From Bicyclus anynana (taxonomy: Eukaryota; Arthropoda; Insecta; Lepidoptera; Nymphalidae), in contig NC_069095.1 of the NCBI RefSeq assembly GCF_947172395.1, positions 15,660,271 to 15,724,270 of the forward strand: 64,000 nucleotides of DNA, read 5' to 3'. The notes beneath the pieces are model-generated. The model did no database searches, was not told the origin of the DNA, and saw only the letters and a list, made by a program, of their open reading frames with translations. How positions within the stretch are numbered: the first letter of the stretch is position 1; each line of letters starts with the position of its first letter. Shown piece by piece: positions 9,824-21,684 of this stretch. Made by a program: the position numbers and the translations under genes.

Positions 9824-10329
9824 TATTAAGTTAATTTTAGTATTAAGTTTATTTTTGGAGCGTCAAAAAATTTTAAAAGACTAAATTTTTTTTATCGCTT
9901 TAATTAAACATTATTCTATGCATCTACTGTAGTTTTGAGGTTTGGCTGTTTTAATAGATATATTCACATGTATATAATTAGTATTTTTAAATTATGAGAT
10001 TGGTTTGGTGCAAAATTACGGTTTATAATAAAAAAAAACACCCTTATAGATAAACTTAAACAACAAAACCTCAAACAACCTTACAAACAAACCCATAAAA
10101 GCAATATTGTAAGATCACCCCGTTATCCTCACAGCTTGCCATAGATATTTTGTAACGATATCCCGGGATATAAGCCAGTCCAGGGGGAAAAACAACAGAT
10201 CGCTGCCGTTACCAGTTGGTAATACAATTCGGATCTTTACCCTTACCCCTACTACTAAAACTTTTTCTTTAAATGAAGTTATTTCAACAAAACAATATTC
10301 TACGATGCATCTACGAAGCATTCTTTTTG
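9824..10329. other. Unannotated AT-rich DNA
   Basis: Nothing recognised. A minus-strand frame of 68 codons at 10115-10321 has no family resemblance. Confidence 0.4.
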
Positions 10330-10425
10330 AGGCAGGTTTCCTCGCGATGTTTATCCTTAACCATTTTAAGACAAGTGATATTTAATTTCTTAAAATGCAC
10401 ACAACTGAAAAGTTGGAGGTAGAAA
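10330..10425 (-). mobile_element. SINE-2 internal fragment
   Basis: Minus-strand piece with caggtttcctcgcgatgtt, ttaatttcttaaaatgcac and caactgaaaagttggaggt. Both ends of the SINE are missing. Confidence 0.7.
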
Positions 10426-11334
10426 TAATATATTAAACCCCCGAATGCGTGAAAAAGTCAAAAAGTTTTTCAAAATATTTGAACATGTCCACAACACACG
10501 TAAGCACAAAGTGTGAAATGCGAATGAATGATTGAATGTATAAAGGGAGGAAATAATCCTTTTTAGCCGCCATTTTTATTTCCCGTCAGCAGCTGAGACG
10601 GAAACGGATCCAATTTTCCAATACGACGTGCTACTCTCGCTGTAAAAGGACCAACATAAATTCCTTTGGACGTTTTCACTACATGCCATTGGGAATACCC
10701 TATTCAATACTTCTAGGTACTTCTCTAGTCTCTCATTGGTCTAATGGTTAATGAGGTTTCTGATCATGAGATTATGAGTTAGTAGACCTGGGTCGAGAAA
10801 TTAAACAAGTTTTACTCTTTTTATATGAATTCCTAGCAGCTCGCATAAATCTTGGATCCTAAATTCGGTTGAGCAGGGAGAACAACACGACCAGAGATGG
10901 TGAGTGTTGGCAGGTCATAATGGAACTCCTAAACCCGGGTCTCAAGGCCCTGACTATGCTCGGCGTTTTTCTCTCTGACACTTTCAACGACCTGGCATCC
11001 ACACGGGGAATCCGTGGCAAACTGAAACTTTATAACCTAATGCTCCTTATTATTAGTATGCTAGTTGCCTATCATACCTATGTTAATAATCCATAAGTAT
11101 GGTAGGCAAATATGGAATTTGATGGCCACGACCTTGGTGGCATTGAGAGGTTTTAATTTTTGCTGTTATTTTTTTTGGAATATCAAGAGAAATCATGTCC
11201 TTAATCGCCAAACAATCAGTTTTCCGGCAACCCTTCGTTTGATCTGTATCGTTGTTTTTCGACGGGTAGCCATGAAACTAAGTGGTTGATGACTAGCTAA
11301 ATGAGTATAGAAAGATTATAAATCTATATCTATA
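10426..11334. other. Unannotated DNA with a tRNA-like patch
   Basis: A patch at 10733-10800 (attggtctaatggttaatgagg, then acctgggtcgaga) looks like a decayed tRNA-derived head. Two overlapping frames at 10869-11289 (75 and 74 codons) show no recognisable domain; they could be remnants of an unidentified element. Confidence 0.35.
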
Positions 11335-11516
11335 TCTATACTAATATATAAATTTGTTTGATTGAACGCGCTGATTTCAAGAACTACTAGTCCGATTTTA
11401 AAAATTCTTTCAGTGTTAGATAGCCCATTTATCGAGGAAGGCTATAGGCTATATATTATCTCCGTACTTAAACGGGAACGAAAACCACGCGGGTGAAATC
11501 GCGCGGCGTCAGGTAG
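11335..11516 (+). mobile_element. Helitron A
   Basis: Starts TCTATACTAATATATAAA after a (tctata)n run, contains agtgttagatagcccatt and atcgaggaaggctata, and ends with the GC stem and GTAG in place of CTAG. Confidence 0.8.
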
Positions 11517-12500
11517 TATTTATACACTAGCGCATGATTTAAATACTTCCTGAGCTTTATTAGGCAAGCAGTCTAAGTTGAAACGTGTTATACACCCAGT
11601 AGTAATTGTTAGATAAACAAGTAAAAACCTCGCGCGTCCCGATTTTAATTAAAGCCCTCAATCATTTCCGCCATTATGATGTGTTTTGCAATTTTACGGT
11701 CACTTACTGAGCACGCCAGCGACCTTACCGCCCTCGTCAGGGTTTATTACTCGGCCGATATTACAGACCTTCGGGATAACATTGTGGGAACGGAATTTTC
11801 CTTGGCAGAGGCCGTTTCATTGTCTTTTTAATGTTATTTAGATATGGAAATATGGTGGCGCCCTCGATTCAATAACAGACCTCGTAAAATGACTAAGCGT
11901 TATAATTTTTTTGTGTTGTTTTTTTTTGTGGGTCTATGAATTAATAATAATAATTTATGTAACAGTGTTTCTACTTACAGCTATTACCATTAAGTTTTAA
12001 TGATAATATTCAATGAAATCAATAGCTCAGCAGACATGTTGTAACACCACACACTTTCCTTATCTCCGGGGGCTGTTATACCTATTATCGCCGCGTTGCA
12101 ACCACTTGCGGTACGGACGGCTTCAGTGTGCTCGTGGCGTTCGAGCCGTCCACATCTCTTGTTGTGTAATTCTTAATGGGTTACTTGGGATAGGCGGGGA
12201 GAGTGACTTGAGTGAAAAGGGGAGTGTTTATTAATAGTCAAAGGATCCTTAACCCTATACATAACGATCACAAGTGCGTGACTTCACTCAAGGTCATTCT
12301 CTGCCATTCTAGGATCTTATTTTGGTTACAGTTTGATTAGTTAATTAAGTTGTCCTGACAAATGTTCTGAATCATAACCTTTGTTCGACATTAGTTTTCT
12401 TATTTTTGTAATCACTTCTGAGTCTGCTAAAATACCTTTTGTTACTCACGTCGGTACGGAGGACCAATGGAGCTATTTATCTAAGCTAATCTATCTAGTA
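11517..12500. other. Unique DNA, candidate conserved noncoding block
   Basis: About 11640-11870 lacks transposon signatures and has balanced composition (cgcgcgtcccgattttaatt, cgaccttaccgccctcgtc). It could be a conserved noncoding element of the receptor locus. A 73-codon frame at 12013-12234 is unrecognised and not called. Confidence 0.25.
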
Positions 12501-12539
12501 CTTTATTATACTAAGCTGCCGTACTAAAGTTTCCCCCAT

Positions 12540-12945
12540 TAATCGAATTTGTAGCCTATTTAATTCTCTGCATCAAAATAATCAAGACATCAACATTTTT
12601 AATTCTAAAACTATCTGCTTCCGTCGTAAAGTTATCAACTCCCTGCGCAGGGAGGTTGAAGATTAAGTGTAGGTACTTGACTTTATTTTACTATTAATTT
12701 GCTTTCTTCTTTGTTCATTTTTTCTTTTATTTCCTGTTATTTGTAGTTTATATATTGTTTTATAGTGTGTTTTGTTCTACTTATATCCTAAGTATTTCTG
12801 TGTCTACTGTACAAGCCATTGATGTTTATGTTTTAAATCTGTATTTTCAGAATATCTATTTTATATCATATTATGTAAATTATTGTGTGTGCATGAATGT
12901 TGTTGGCCTGTCTAAACAAATAAATAGATTTCGATAGGGGTTTTA
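12540..12945 (+). mobile_element. Possible LINE 3' end (RT C-terminus and 3' UTR)
   Basis: A frame ending at 12665 reads FNSLHQNNQDINIFNSK then RRKVINSLRREVED and a stop, resembling the short C-terminal tail after the reverse transcriptase of jockey-type LINEs. A T-rich 3' UTR follows and ends in aacaaataaatagattt. Assignment is tentative. Confidence 0.35.
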
Positions 12946-14197
12946 GTGATAAATTTGAATTTGATGGATAGTTTGGGATCACCTCCTGCTTCTCTCCTCT
13001 TGCTTGCTGCGGGGACTTGCTCGCAAAGGCTGGCAAAGGCTGGCAAAACATTAGCAGTGCCCGGGTGCTACAAATGGCCATGTGCAGTGGTAATTCCTTA
13101 ACATCAGGTGACCCACTTTCAGGCGACTCGCTGTGTCAGTGATAAAAATAATTTGCTTGGATTGTTTATCGCTTAATCTACCATATCCTGTTCAAAGGGT
13201 TACGAGTTAATTTCGATGAAACTGTAACCTGCCCACAGGGAAATCAATTTCGTATTGATTAACAACTGACTCGTTACGAGTACTTGTGGCTGTATGTAGC
13301 CGATGCGCAAGGTGACGGAGATACACTTTTGTACGTCATTTGAGCTTTACAAACATTCAAGGGTATCCAAACGATACTCTTCTTGGGCCCAGAAGCAAAG
13401 TATTTATTCACGACTATGTTGCCCTAAATAACAGCGATTCTTCGCTGTATTTCCTTTGCTGGGCATTATATACGGAGATATACAAGGGCTAAATGGACCC
13501 ATTATATACGAGGTATTTTTAGGGCACGATCCGCGAGGGCCGCTAAATAGAAACCGAGTTTAGCCCCGCGTGTAACACAATACTTTTCACTACGATTGCG
13601 AGAAAATAAAATAACTCGGTACCATGTTTTATTTTATTTGAAAATTAAATGTAGGTACAAAATGCTACAACTTTGGAAGTTTCGGGGAAATGCTTTTACC
13701 CGGTAACTTAATTTCCGACTACTGTTAAGTTAAATAATGAGTATGAGGGGTAAACATGGGAGATAATTGTTTAAAAAACACCATACGTAAGTGAATGTAC
13801 TTGTTGTTCTTTTCTCCACTTATTAAATTTTTCGTAAGTAGGTGTTTAATTTGTAAGTCTTCTTTGATCCATCTCCAAATTAGGGTCACCATACTCACTA
13901 GATGAAGACATAACAATTAATGTTGCGAAACATGCCTCGCCTTACGGCTCGTGCCCTAAAAATACTTCGTTTAAAATGGGTTTTTTTAGCCCCTTGTATA
14001 ACAATCTACTATTTCACTATGATTGCAAAAAAATCTTTTAGATATTAAATTATTTCCCCCTGTACCGTAATTTCTCGCTCTACTGCATTTGTTATTTTAG
14101 TTTTGGAGGTGCTTAAGGGCATGCCAGCTTTCTTACTTTCCTTTGTTAATTCTTGTAGCATAACTTCTAAGTCTGCGTTCCCTGAATTATTTGTGTA
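12946..14197. other. Unannotated DNA with a paired unknown repeat
   Basis: Two related segments lie at about 13508-13606 and 13940-14032. They share tagcccc, gtgtaacacaatact/gtataacaatctact and tttcactaygattgc in direct orientation, plus an inverted ccctaaaaatac. No gene recognised. A microsatellite-free region otherwise. Confidence 0.4.
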
Positions 14198-14323
14198 CTA
14201 GCTGGCGCCGCGTGATTTCTGTTCCCGTTGACTATGGGGATAATATATAGCATATAGCCTTTCTCGATAAATGGGCTATCTAACACTGAAAGAAGTTTTC
14301 AAATCGGTCCAGTAGTTCCTGAG
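14198..14323 (-). mobile_element. Helitron A, 5'-truncated
   Basis: The 3' end with CTAG and ggcgccgcgtg is present on the minus strand, along with atagcccatttatcgag and the aggaactactggaccg segment. The TCTATACTAATATT start is missing. Confidence 0.75.
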
Positions 14324-14788
14324 AAAATAACTATCAACGTAGCGAACTATGGTGGTGGGTTGTTTTTATTTTTTTTTTAAATTAAGTAAAGAAGATAATT
14401 ATATCGTTTTACACTCCGAGTACATCTAATATTTCTCTGACCTTTAATCTGGATACTGTTTAGAAAAAATCACAATCTCTTAAAGTTTAATAGATACAAA
14501 TCTAACACGCCCACTAAAAGACGTAAACTTGTAAGATTGAAAATAGTAATGAACAAGTTCAGTGAACGAAAGGTTAATGTCTACAATAAATTATAGCCAG
14601 TGGGAGACCGCGGGGGAGTACGCTGATCCGGAACAGGCGCGTGGGCAGACAGCTTAACAGTTGTGATTTTTGTCAAAAACACCATGCCATTTTACGGTTC
14701 TGTTAATTTCCGAGTCGGGAAAACTTTCATATGTACCTAAGAATCACTGGCGCTTATTTGGCCCAAAGGTTAAGCCTTGCCATCCTTT
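14324..14788. other. Unannotated DNA
   Basis: Nothing recognised. Frames entering the following SINE are fortuitous. Confidence 0.4.
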
Positions 14789-15088
14789 GACGGCCTCCGT
14801 AGCGCAGTGGTATGCGCGGTGGATTTACAAGACGGAGGTCCTGGGTTCGATCCCCGGCTGGGCCTATTGAGGTTTTCTTAATTGGTCCAATTCTGGCTGG
14901 TGGGAGGCTCCGGCCGTGGCTACAAAGACCGGTTCCGTTCCGGTACGATGTCGTGTAGAAACCGAAAAGGATGTGGATTTTCATCCTCCTTCTAACAAGT
15001 TTGCCCGCTTCCATCTTAGATTGCATCATCCCTTACCATCAGGTGAGATTGTAGTCAAGGACTAACTTGTAAAGAATAAAAAAAAAGA
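14789..15088 (+). mobile_element. SINE-1, full length
   Basis: Good reference copy. The tRNA-like head gacggcctccg is followed by A box tagcgcagtgg and B box ggttcgatccc. The body follows with gaggttttcttaattggtcc, ggctggtgggaggct, tgtcgtgtagaaaccgaaa and tcatcctccttctaacaag. The 3' tail catcaggtgagattgtagtc is followed by aataaaaaaaaag. Pol III boxes are intact; loss of the gttaccaccctaccggc block is the main deletion. Confidence 0.92.
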
Positions 15089-15571
15089 AGTGTAATAGCG
15101 ACATTAGCGTATTGGATACCTTGCCTCTGGGTGATCCATTAGATGGTGTGTATTGGATGGTGTAATTTATAAAATTACTTTATTTATTATAAATTTAAAT
15201 TTAATATACTGTTAATTCTTAGTTTTAATTTATTTTAATTGTCCTAATATTCCATGTACAATATTTATTATAATAAAATCCTTATTTTGGAATTAAAAAA
15301 GAATCACTTAGAAAGAAAGTAAGTTTTTTTTAAATTTAAACTATCGTGAGTGTTATTATGAAACACAGCTAAAACTCACGTGATACAACGTCGGAGTATG
15401 CTAAACTAGTTTCAAACCCATACGGGGCTCTTAGTCATGAGCTGTTTCTTGACAATTGTGTTTGCGAAAAATTGCAATTGTGCACTGTAATGGTTAATCT
15501 CAACATGCGAGATTGACCACCGTGGTCGAAGAAGAAAACAAAAAAATTGATCTGGAGTACCATATCATCAT
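15089..15571. other. Unannotated AT-rich DNA
   Basis: Nothing recognised. Confidence 0.4.
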
Positions 15572-15905
15572 CATATCAGCCGATGGACGTCCACTGCAGG
15601 ACATAAGCCTTTTGTAGGGACTTCCAAACATCACGATACTGAGCCACCTGCATCCAACGAATCCCTGCGAGTCGCTTGATGTCGTCAGTCCACCTGGTGG
15701 GGGGTCGGCCAACACTGCGCTTACTAGTGCGGGGTCGCCATTCCAGCACTTTGGGACCCCAACGTCCATCGGCTCTTCGAACTATGTGCCCCGCCCATTG
15801 CCACTTCAGCTTCGCAACTCGTTGAGCTAAGTCGGTGACTTTGGTTCTTATGCGGATCTCCTCATTTCTGATTCAATCACGCAGAGATACTCGGGGTGTA
15901 AGGAG
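15572..15905 (-). mobile_element. RTE/BovB-like LINE, C-terminus of the reverse-transcriptase ORF
   Basis: The minus strand carries a frame of about 95 codons ending at a stop near 15586. It contains EEIRIRTKVTDLAQRVAKLK, WQWAGHIVRR, DGRWGPKVLEWRPRTSKRS, VGRPPTRWTDDIKRLAGIRW and KAYVLQWTSIG. This is the characteristic tail following the RT domain in RTE-type endonuclease-reverse transcriptases of insects. A stop just upstream (before IRNEEIR) shows the copy is dead. A gatgat-type simple tail follows the stop. Highly similar to the opposite-strand copy at 44789-45029. Confidence 0.88.
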
Positions 15906-16469
15906 CACCATATACTCTTAGGAAATTTGAAAAGATTAATGTTTGTAAGGTTTGTGGTAATCCTATATTAAAAATTGTTTTATTAAAAGAAAGCCACATT
16001 ATTTATGAGTGTTATAGGTTACATGTTATCCCTGTAGGTTCACCCACAGTGAGAAAAACCTACGCGGGTGAAACCGTGTGAATTAGATTTTTTTTTAAAC
16101 TTATTTGAATGAGCGCCCTCATTTTGGAAGTTAGATGATAATGCAAGCTGAGATGATCTCAAACAAACACGTGAACTTCAATATTAACTCGTCAAGTACT
16201 TTATGCTCGCTTTGACCTACTTCTGCTTACAGTGGGTGTATGGTTCCCACTGTAGGTGAACTAACTGTTGAAATATAAAGTTTTATATTGCTTTAGTTTA
16301 GGATACAATAATTTTTTTTTTATTCTATGACATGTTAGACCTTGAGTGTAATATCACTTGATGTTAAGCAGTGGCGTACATAAGGCTGTTGATCATGTTA
16401 TGCACTATTATGACAATTTAACCGAACTGGTAAATGTACATTGGATAAACAATAACACTGCATTTGTTA
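15906..16469. other. Fragments of Helitron and SINE in unannotated DNA
   Basis: A Helitron A-like 3' fragment at 16001-16085 (ataggttacatgttatccc, acgcgggtgaaaccg) and a SINE-1-like tail at 16311-16375 on the minus strand. No gene. Confidence 0.45.
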
Positions 16470-16535
16470 GGACGAAGCGTTAGCGATCGTAGAAAGAGAA
16501 TCGCCGTGCCACTTGGCTAGGCGGGCTGATGTTAA
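16470..16535. mobile_element. Foldback MITE arm fragment
   Basis: The segment cgaagcgttagcgatcgtag through gccacttggctag matches the inverted left arm of the element at 27856-28036. Only one arm is present. Confidence 0.6.
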
Positions 16536-16629
16536 AAAACGATGCAGTTTCAGATGGAAGAGTAACTTGGAAAAGACAAGTTTATATAAACAAATAACCT
16601 TCAGATACTTCGTTGGTGCCTATCAACAT

Positions 16630-16925
16630 TTCAACCCATATTCGGGTCACTGCTGAGCTCGAGTCTCCTCTCAGAATGAGAGGGGTTAAGCCGATAGTCC
16701 ACCACACTGGCCCAATGCGGATTGGCAGACTTCACACACGCAGATAATTAAGAAAATTCGCTTGTATGCAGGTTTCCTCACGGTGTTTTTCCTTCACCCT
16801 TTGAGACAACTGATATTTAATTTCTAAAAATGCACACAAATGAAACGTTGGAGGTGGATGCCCCGAACCGGATTCGAACCCCTCCGAAATCGGAGGCAGA
16901 GGTCATATCCACTGGGCTATCACGT
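16630..16925 (-). mobile_element. SINE-2, near full length
   Basis: Minus-strand copy from tcaacccatattcgggtcac to the tRNA-like head gggctatcacg. The B box is decayed (gattcgaacccctcc on the given strand lacks the usual spacing bases). Confidence 0.88.
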
Positions 16926-17506
16926 GCTCACATACATATCACATGCTAATAAAACATAATCCTCAAGAGTAAGGCGGCCAACCGACCCGTATTCTGCGGG
17001 ACCTTCCCGTAATGCTACATGTAATCCCGCTTTGAAATATATAGTAAAATAGTCCCGTAAAACGTTGGATGCGTCCCGCATGTCCCGCATTTTCTACCAC
17101 ACTACACACACATACACAACATCCACATGCGCGCACGAACAATAGCGCTGCATCTATATGCGTTGCGAGCGTAAAAACTTTACGCCCCCCCAACCATATC
17201 TATTTACAAAAAGTCCCGCATTAAATTTTCAGAAGGTTGGGTTAGTCAAGAGTCGAGTAAAAATCATAATCCCCTTTGGTTTTGCGTAACCAGTAACAAA
17301 TAGTGACATTATCAATACTCAGGCCATAACTCAGCGAGTAATAAAATGGCTGGTCTCCCGCAGCCATCAATAACAGTGACGGTTGGAGCGTGAACAGGCC
17401 GAGTGACGCGTAGAGCGACGGCGCAGATGTGGCACACGTTTTATGTCTCTACCATACACTACGTATGCTTTTATTAGGATTTTCGTGACTTTGTTAGTAT
17501 GGTAAA
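16926..17506. other. Unannotated DNA with repeated tcccgca words
   Basis: The motif tcccgca or tcccgta recurs several times between 17000 and 17220, suggesting an old element. A minus-strand frame of 76 codons across it has no recognised domain. Confidence 0.35.
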
Positions 17507-17698
17507 CTAGTTGACCTCACGCGGTTTTACCCGCGTGGTTCCCGTTCCCGTAGGAATACGGGGATAATATATAACCTATAGCCTTCCTCAATAAGTGGGC
17601 TATCTAACACTGAAAGAATTTTTCAAATCGGACCAGTAGTTCCTGAGATTAGCGCGTTCAAACAAACAAAATCTTCAGCTTTATAATATTAGTATAGA
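17507..17698 (-). mobile_element. Helitron A, full length
   Basis: Minus strand starts TCTATACTAATATTATAAA and ends with CTAG. A clear GC stem (accacgcgggtaaaaccgcg) precedes the end. All middle landmarks are present. Confidence 0.88.
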
Positions 17699-18112
17699 TG
17701 GTTGTTGATGGTTTTTTTTAATATCATCACCATCATTAACAACCCATAATCAGGCATGCCAGAAAGCAATGGAAAGGAGTGTAATGAAAGTAAGATGAAT
17801 ACAAAAAGTCAGGAGCGTACACATAAGACGAAAAACAAAAGTTATAGATGCCTTACAATATGCTTTAAAGCAGAAGTTAGATTACGCATTAAAATCCCAT
17901 GGTGAGATTATGCAGGGGTATTGTAGTGCACAAATGCACTCTCTTTTCCCTCACTCTCATAGTCTGATGGGACAATAGACCCGATCGGTGAAAGATCAGC
18001 TTTACGATCTCTCTGAAGCACAAGGATGTACTAACACCGTCAACTTTCCAAATCCAGGCTGCTATTAAGATTTTCTGATAAGAAAATTCCCAATAACGTA
18101 TTTTTTGTTGGC
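17699..18112. other. Unannotated DNA
   Basis: Contains a short (atcatc)n and RTE-like remnants near 17725-17860. A minus-strand frame of 103 codons at 17889-18200 overlaps the tRNA-like sequence and is not a recognised gene. Confidence 0.35.
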
Positions 18113-18190
18113 CTGACCCGGGATTTGAACCCTGGACTTTATTGTCGGTAGCCGAATCAGCTAACCCCAAGACCCATGAGGTAGGCAACA
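18113..18190 (-). repeat. tRNA-like SINE head
   Basis: On the minus strand: ttggggttagctgattcggc, then a B-box-like gggttcaaatcccgggtc. Spacing resembles tRNA but no acceptor stem is evident. The region to its left may be the SINE body. Confidence 0.45.
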
Positions 18191-18286
18191 TACTATACAA
18201 GTTAACAAACTGTCTGCTTTTTTAAAATGGCGCAAGTCTGTATATCACAGAGCGCTCTAGCGGGAATTTATAGTTTTGAAAAACGA

Positions 18287-18511
18287 TTTTTTTTTCTTTA
18301 TTATTTACAACTTAGCCCTTGACTACAAGCTCACCTGATGGTAAGTGATGATGCAGTCTAAGATGGAAGCGGGCTAACTTGTTAGGAGGAGGATGAAAAT
18401 CCACACCCCTTTCGGTTTTTACACGGCATCGTACCGGAACGCTAAATCGCTTGGCGGTACGTCTTTGCCGGTAGGGTGGTAACTAGCCACGGCCGAAGCG
18501 TCCCACCAGCC
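18287..18511 (-). mobile_element. SINE-1, 5'-truncated
   Basis: Poly-T start, body through cggccgaagcgtcccaccagcc, then an abrupt end. The linker and tRNA-like head are missing, as expected for incomplete reverse transcription. Confidence 0.88.
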
Positions 18512-18895
18512 AATTTCCACGTAGATAAAATCACGAGCATCCTCTAGAACGTAGTAAAATTAAATCAATGTTATTAAATGTCTGTTCAGCTTTACGCTAA
18601 TGTAGGTGTATACACTACACGCCCACGTAAATGCTATAATTTATGGCGGTATCCGCTACTCCGTCATTTACGGGGCTATAAAATTACTAGTCGCATTGTT
18701 ACCATACTCGTATTCTTCCTACCGTGAAAAAAGGGAATACTGCGTGGGTGCAAGGAAACTGCACTGTGCTCCTTGATATTCTTTGTTGAATGCTTTATTT
18801 CATAATTTAATTCAACCTATTTTTAATTAATATTCGAATATTAAAGCTCTCTGCATACGTGAACAAGAAATAATAATAATCTTTTTAAAGTATCA
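18512..18895. other. Unannotated DNA
   Basis: Nothing recognised. Confidence 0.4.
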
Positions 18896-19165
18896 AAATA
18901 CTTGGATCTTGCTCACGAGATTAGTGCCATGTGGAATGTTGAGTCAACTATTATTGTTCCGATAGTATGTTTCAGTCAATGGTCTTATAGCGAAAAGCTT
19001 TGACCAACACCATAAGAAGCTTTCACTTAACTGTTGGATCAAGAGTCTGATACAGAAACCAGTGATTGTTGAGACGGCGCGTATTGTGAGGAGGTTCCTC
19101 ACTCTGGAGCCCTGACCACCGGTTGCTTGGGCACTCAAATGTCCCGCAGCGGGAGGGTTATTTTT
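18896..19165 (+). mobile_element. LINE tail A, frameshifted
   Basis: Closely related to the copy at 54202-54475, whose frame ends IVVSVNGLIAKSFDQ, KLSLNCWIKSRIQKAVI and ETARIVRRF. Here a small deletion near 18970 and point changes break the frame. The common 3' UTR ctgaccaccggttgcttggg and gtcccgcagcgggaggg follows. Confidence 0.75.
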
Positions 19166-19306
19166 TTTTTAATTTTTAATAGTGTTTTGTATCATATTTT
19201 TATATCAACATTGTTAACTATTAAAAAAAAAAGATGAATAAATAAATGAGGGAAATAATTAAATCTTTTTAACATAAAAATGGAACTTCAACGACGTATT
19301 TCAGTT

Positions 19307-19497
19307 ATTTTGATTTCAACAGAAAACTACTAAGCCGATTTTCATAAAAATTAAATGGGACCAATTTGGAAGTATACTCTTTAAAATAATTTTCAAAAAT
19401 GGTTAATAAATGACGAAGTTATGAGGTAACAAACATTAAAAAAAACATACGTGTCGAATTGAGAAATTCCTCCTTTTTATGAAGTCGGTTAAAAAAA
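19307..19497 (-). repeat. AACCGACTTCAAAA repeat
   Basis: Inverted relative of 2896-3085 with the same block order: aaccgacttcataaaaagga, aatgtttgttacctcataac, tcccatttaatttttatg. About four fifths of bases agree by eye. Confidence 0.7.
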
Positions 19498-19602
19498 ACT
19501 GCGTGGAGGGCAAGGAAACCTTCGCTATTCCTTTATGATCCTCGTTGAATGAAGGGTTTTATTATAATCGGCTTATTTTATAAAGACCCGTTATATATTC
19601 AA

Positions 19603-19872
19603 AATTCTAAATTCATTTATTTCAAGTAGGCTCAGTTTACAAGATCAGTTTGATACGTCAGTTGACTATTTGTAAAGATTCTACCACCGGTTTGGAAGGC
19701 AGATTCTGCTGAGAAGAAACTGGTAAGAAACTCAAAAGTTGCTCTTTTAAAACATACATATTATAATTTACAATTGATGACAACATTACAATGTCTTATA
19801 GTTTTACTTCCTGTGTGGACGCTGATCCAAGCATCTTTATCATTGAGGAACTCATCAATGGTGTAGTAACCT
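19603..19872 (-). mobile_element. LINE tail B
   Basis: Minus-strand 3' end of a LINE. It reads from the coding end (gagttcctcaatgataaag, equivalent to EFLNDKDAW) through a 3' UTR with aagtaaaactataaga and accggtggtagaatctt to the aataaatgaatttagaattt tail. Truncated on its 5' side. Confidence 0.75.
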
Positions 19873-19879
19873 CGACTAA

Positions 19880-20142
19880 GTAAATATAGCCAGGCCTCCC
19901 ATCCTTGGGAAATAGAATATGGAGTGGAAACATACCACGCTACTCCAGTGCGGGTTGGTGGGTTTAGTGTGATGTGTAACTTTAACGATGATCATAAGTT
20001 GTTACCGGTCATAATGACCGTCGAATTATCACATTTTACAGAAAATGTAAGAAGAAAGAAGTACTTTATAGCCCCACCCAAGATTCGAATCTAGGACCTC
20101 GTGATTCAAAGGCTAACTACTACACCAATAGCAGTTTAATAA
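19880..20142 (-). mobile_element. SINE-3-like element
   Basis: A tRNA-like head at 20074-20142 on the minus strand (ttggtgtagtagttagcc, then ctagattcgaatcttgg as B box) is followed by a body. The tail at 19880-19975 (gccaggcctcccatcc, ccagtgcgggttggtgg) recurs, diverged, at 62270-62360 and 28215-28310. Confidence 0.5.
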
Positions 20143-20442
20143 GTATCATATTAAAACTAACGTACTAAAAATCCGAAAAAACAATTCCCATACAAAGCTA
20201 ACTTATTTCGTTCCACCATTGTAACAGAGGGACAAAACAAACAAATAATTTATATATAAATAATAGCACGGTGAGTATTTACTTGCTCGGAGCGCCGTCC
20301 CGCTGCCGTGACAAACAAATCCACTCAAGTGTGCAGATCAATTCTATTCAGTCAACACAAATAGTCTGAGAGCAAAATACTTGTCTAAAATAGCATCTCT
20401 ATCAAGAGTAGGGTGATTTGTATTCACCCTACTACTGATGGA

Positions 20443-20714
20443 GGCCGTCATAAACCAGTGGATATGACGGATTTGACCTTTCATTCAAATCTGGTCCGGG
20501 CATGCACCTCCAAATTTCATTGCATTGCTAAGAAATTCAATATCACGTGTCTCAAACGGTGAAGGAAAAACATCGTAAGAAAAGCTCTATACCTGAGAAT
20601 TTTCTCAATTCTCTTTTTGAGAAAATGAATTAAGAAAATCTACCTGTCTGATCTCTCATTCTGAGAGGAGACTCGTGATCTACAGTGAGCCGAATATGGG
20701 TTGTTAATGGTGAT
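20443..20714 (+). mobile_element. SINE-2
   Basis: Head gccgtcataaaccagtgg is diverged, with the cctccgattccgg segment altered to a B-box-like cattcaaatctgg. The body and gtgagccgaatatgggttg tail are intact. One region is locally duplicated (two aattctct-like blocks). Confidence 0.8.
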
Positions 20715-20734
20715 AACTGAAGGAAGTGATTGTC

Positions 20735-20795
20735 TTTGTCGTTACAAGAGGCCTATGCCCAGCAGTGGATGTCAAGGTTGTCAGTGATGATGAAT
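20735..20795 (+). mobile_element. RTE-like tail fragment
   Basis: Reads caagaggcctatgcccagcagtgg then gatgatgaat, the last part of the RTE-like frame and its simple tail. Confidence 0.5.
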
Positions 20796-20835
20796 AGGTA
20801 AAGGAGTATGATTTTTAAGTATATATTTTATAAAA

Positions 20836-20900
20836 TGAAAGTTAGCTGAAGTCTTACCTGATTTTAAGTGACGTTGCATTCTAAGATGGAAGTGGATTTA
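20836..20900 (-). mobile_element. SINE-1 tail fragment
   Basis: Diverged minus-strand remnant: cttacctgattttaagtgacg, cattctaagatggaagtgg. Confidence 0.5.
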
Positions 20901-20933
20901 CTTGGAAGTGGAACAAGTTTATTCTACCCATCG

Positions 20934-21076
20934 TTATCAACTCATATTCGGCTCACTGCTGAGCTCGAATCTCCTCTCAGAATGAGAGGGGATAGGCCAA
21001 TAAACCACCACGATGGCCCAATGCGGATTGGCAGACTTCACACACGCAGAGAAATAAGAAAATTCTCCGGTATGCA
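20934..21076 (-). mobile_element. SINE-2 tail fragment, 5'-truncated
   Basis: Reads tatcaactcatattcggctc to gaaaattctccggtatgcat. The head half is missing. Confidence 0.8.
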
Positions 21077-21684
21077 TACCTACATACCTACCCATATCTC
21101 TGTGAATTCTTTGTAGCCATCTATGCAATTGTAAATAGCGAATACTTTTACAATTCAATTTCCTAAAGTACTAAAACATTTCCTACGAGCAGTTTTTTTA
21201 GATCTTTTTACGGTTTGCCAAAATACTTATTAAAACAACTCTTTTGCAATTTTGTACTCTTTCCTTTTCCCAGTAATCTGATTTTGGTAACAAAATTCAC
21301 ATTATAAAATAAAAAAACCCCACTCTCTACTTTGAAATTTAAATTTCGAAACCGCATAATGTTTAATGCACCAATGGTGTTCAATTTAATTTATGTACCA
21401 CTGCCGACCAGCCTTCTCCCTCCGAGGAATTGCAAATTAAAAAAAAGTTAATAAAGATAAAACATATTGAATTAAGATAAATTTCCGAACCAATATTACT
21501 CTGTTAGTTTTGTAATAAGAGCCGAGAATTTCCCTTAAGTCAATGAACTTTAATTAAAAGACATCTTCCATTCAGCGTAACCTTTGGACCATTTTTCGCC
21601 TACGTCTTTCATGTAATTGAATGCCTTGAAACTTAATTATATTGTTGAAAAAGGAAGAGTAAGGTTAAAGATAATTCAATTGAT
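21077..21684. other. Unannotated AT-rich DNA
   Basis: Nothing recognised. Confidence 0.4.

Noticed and set aside
14789..14870. tRNA gene from A and B boxes
   Set aside because: The boxes belong to the SINE-1 head, which continues into the SINE body and occurs many times in the window.
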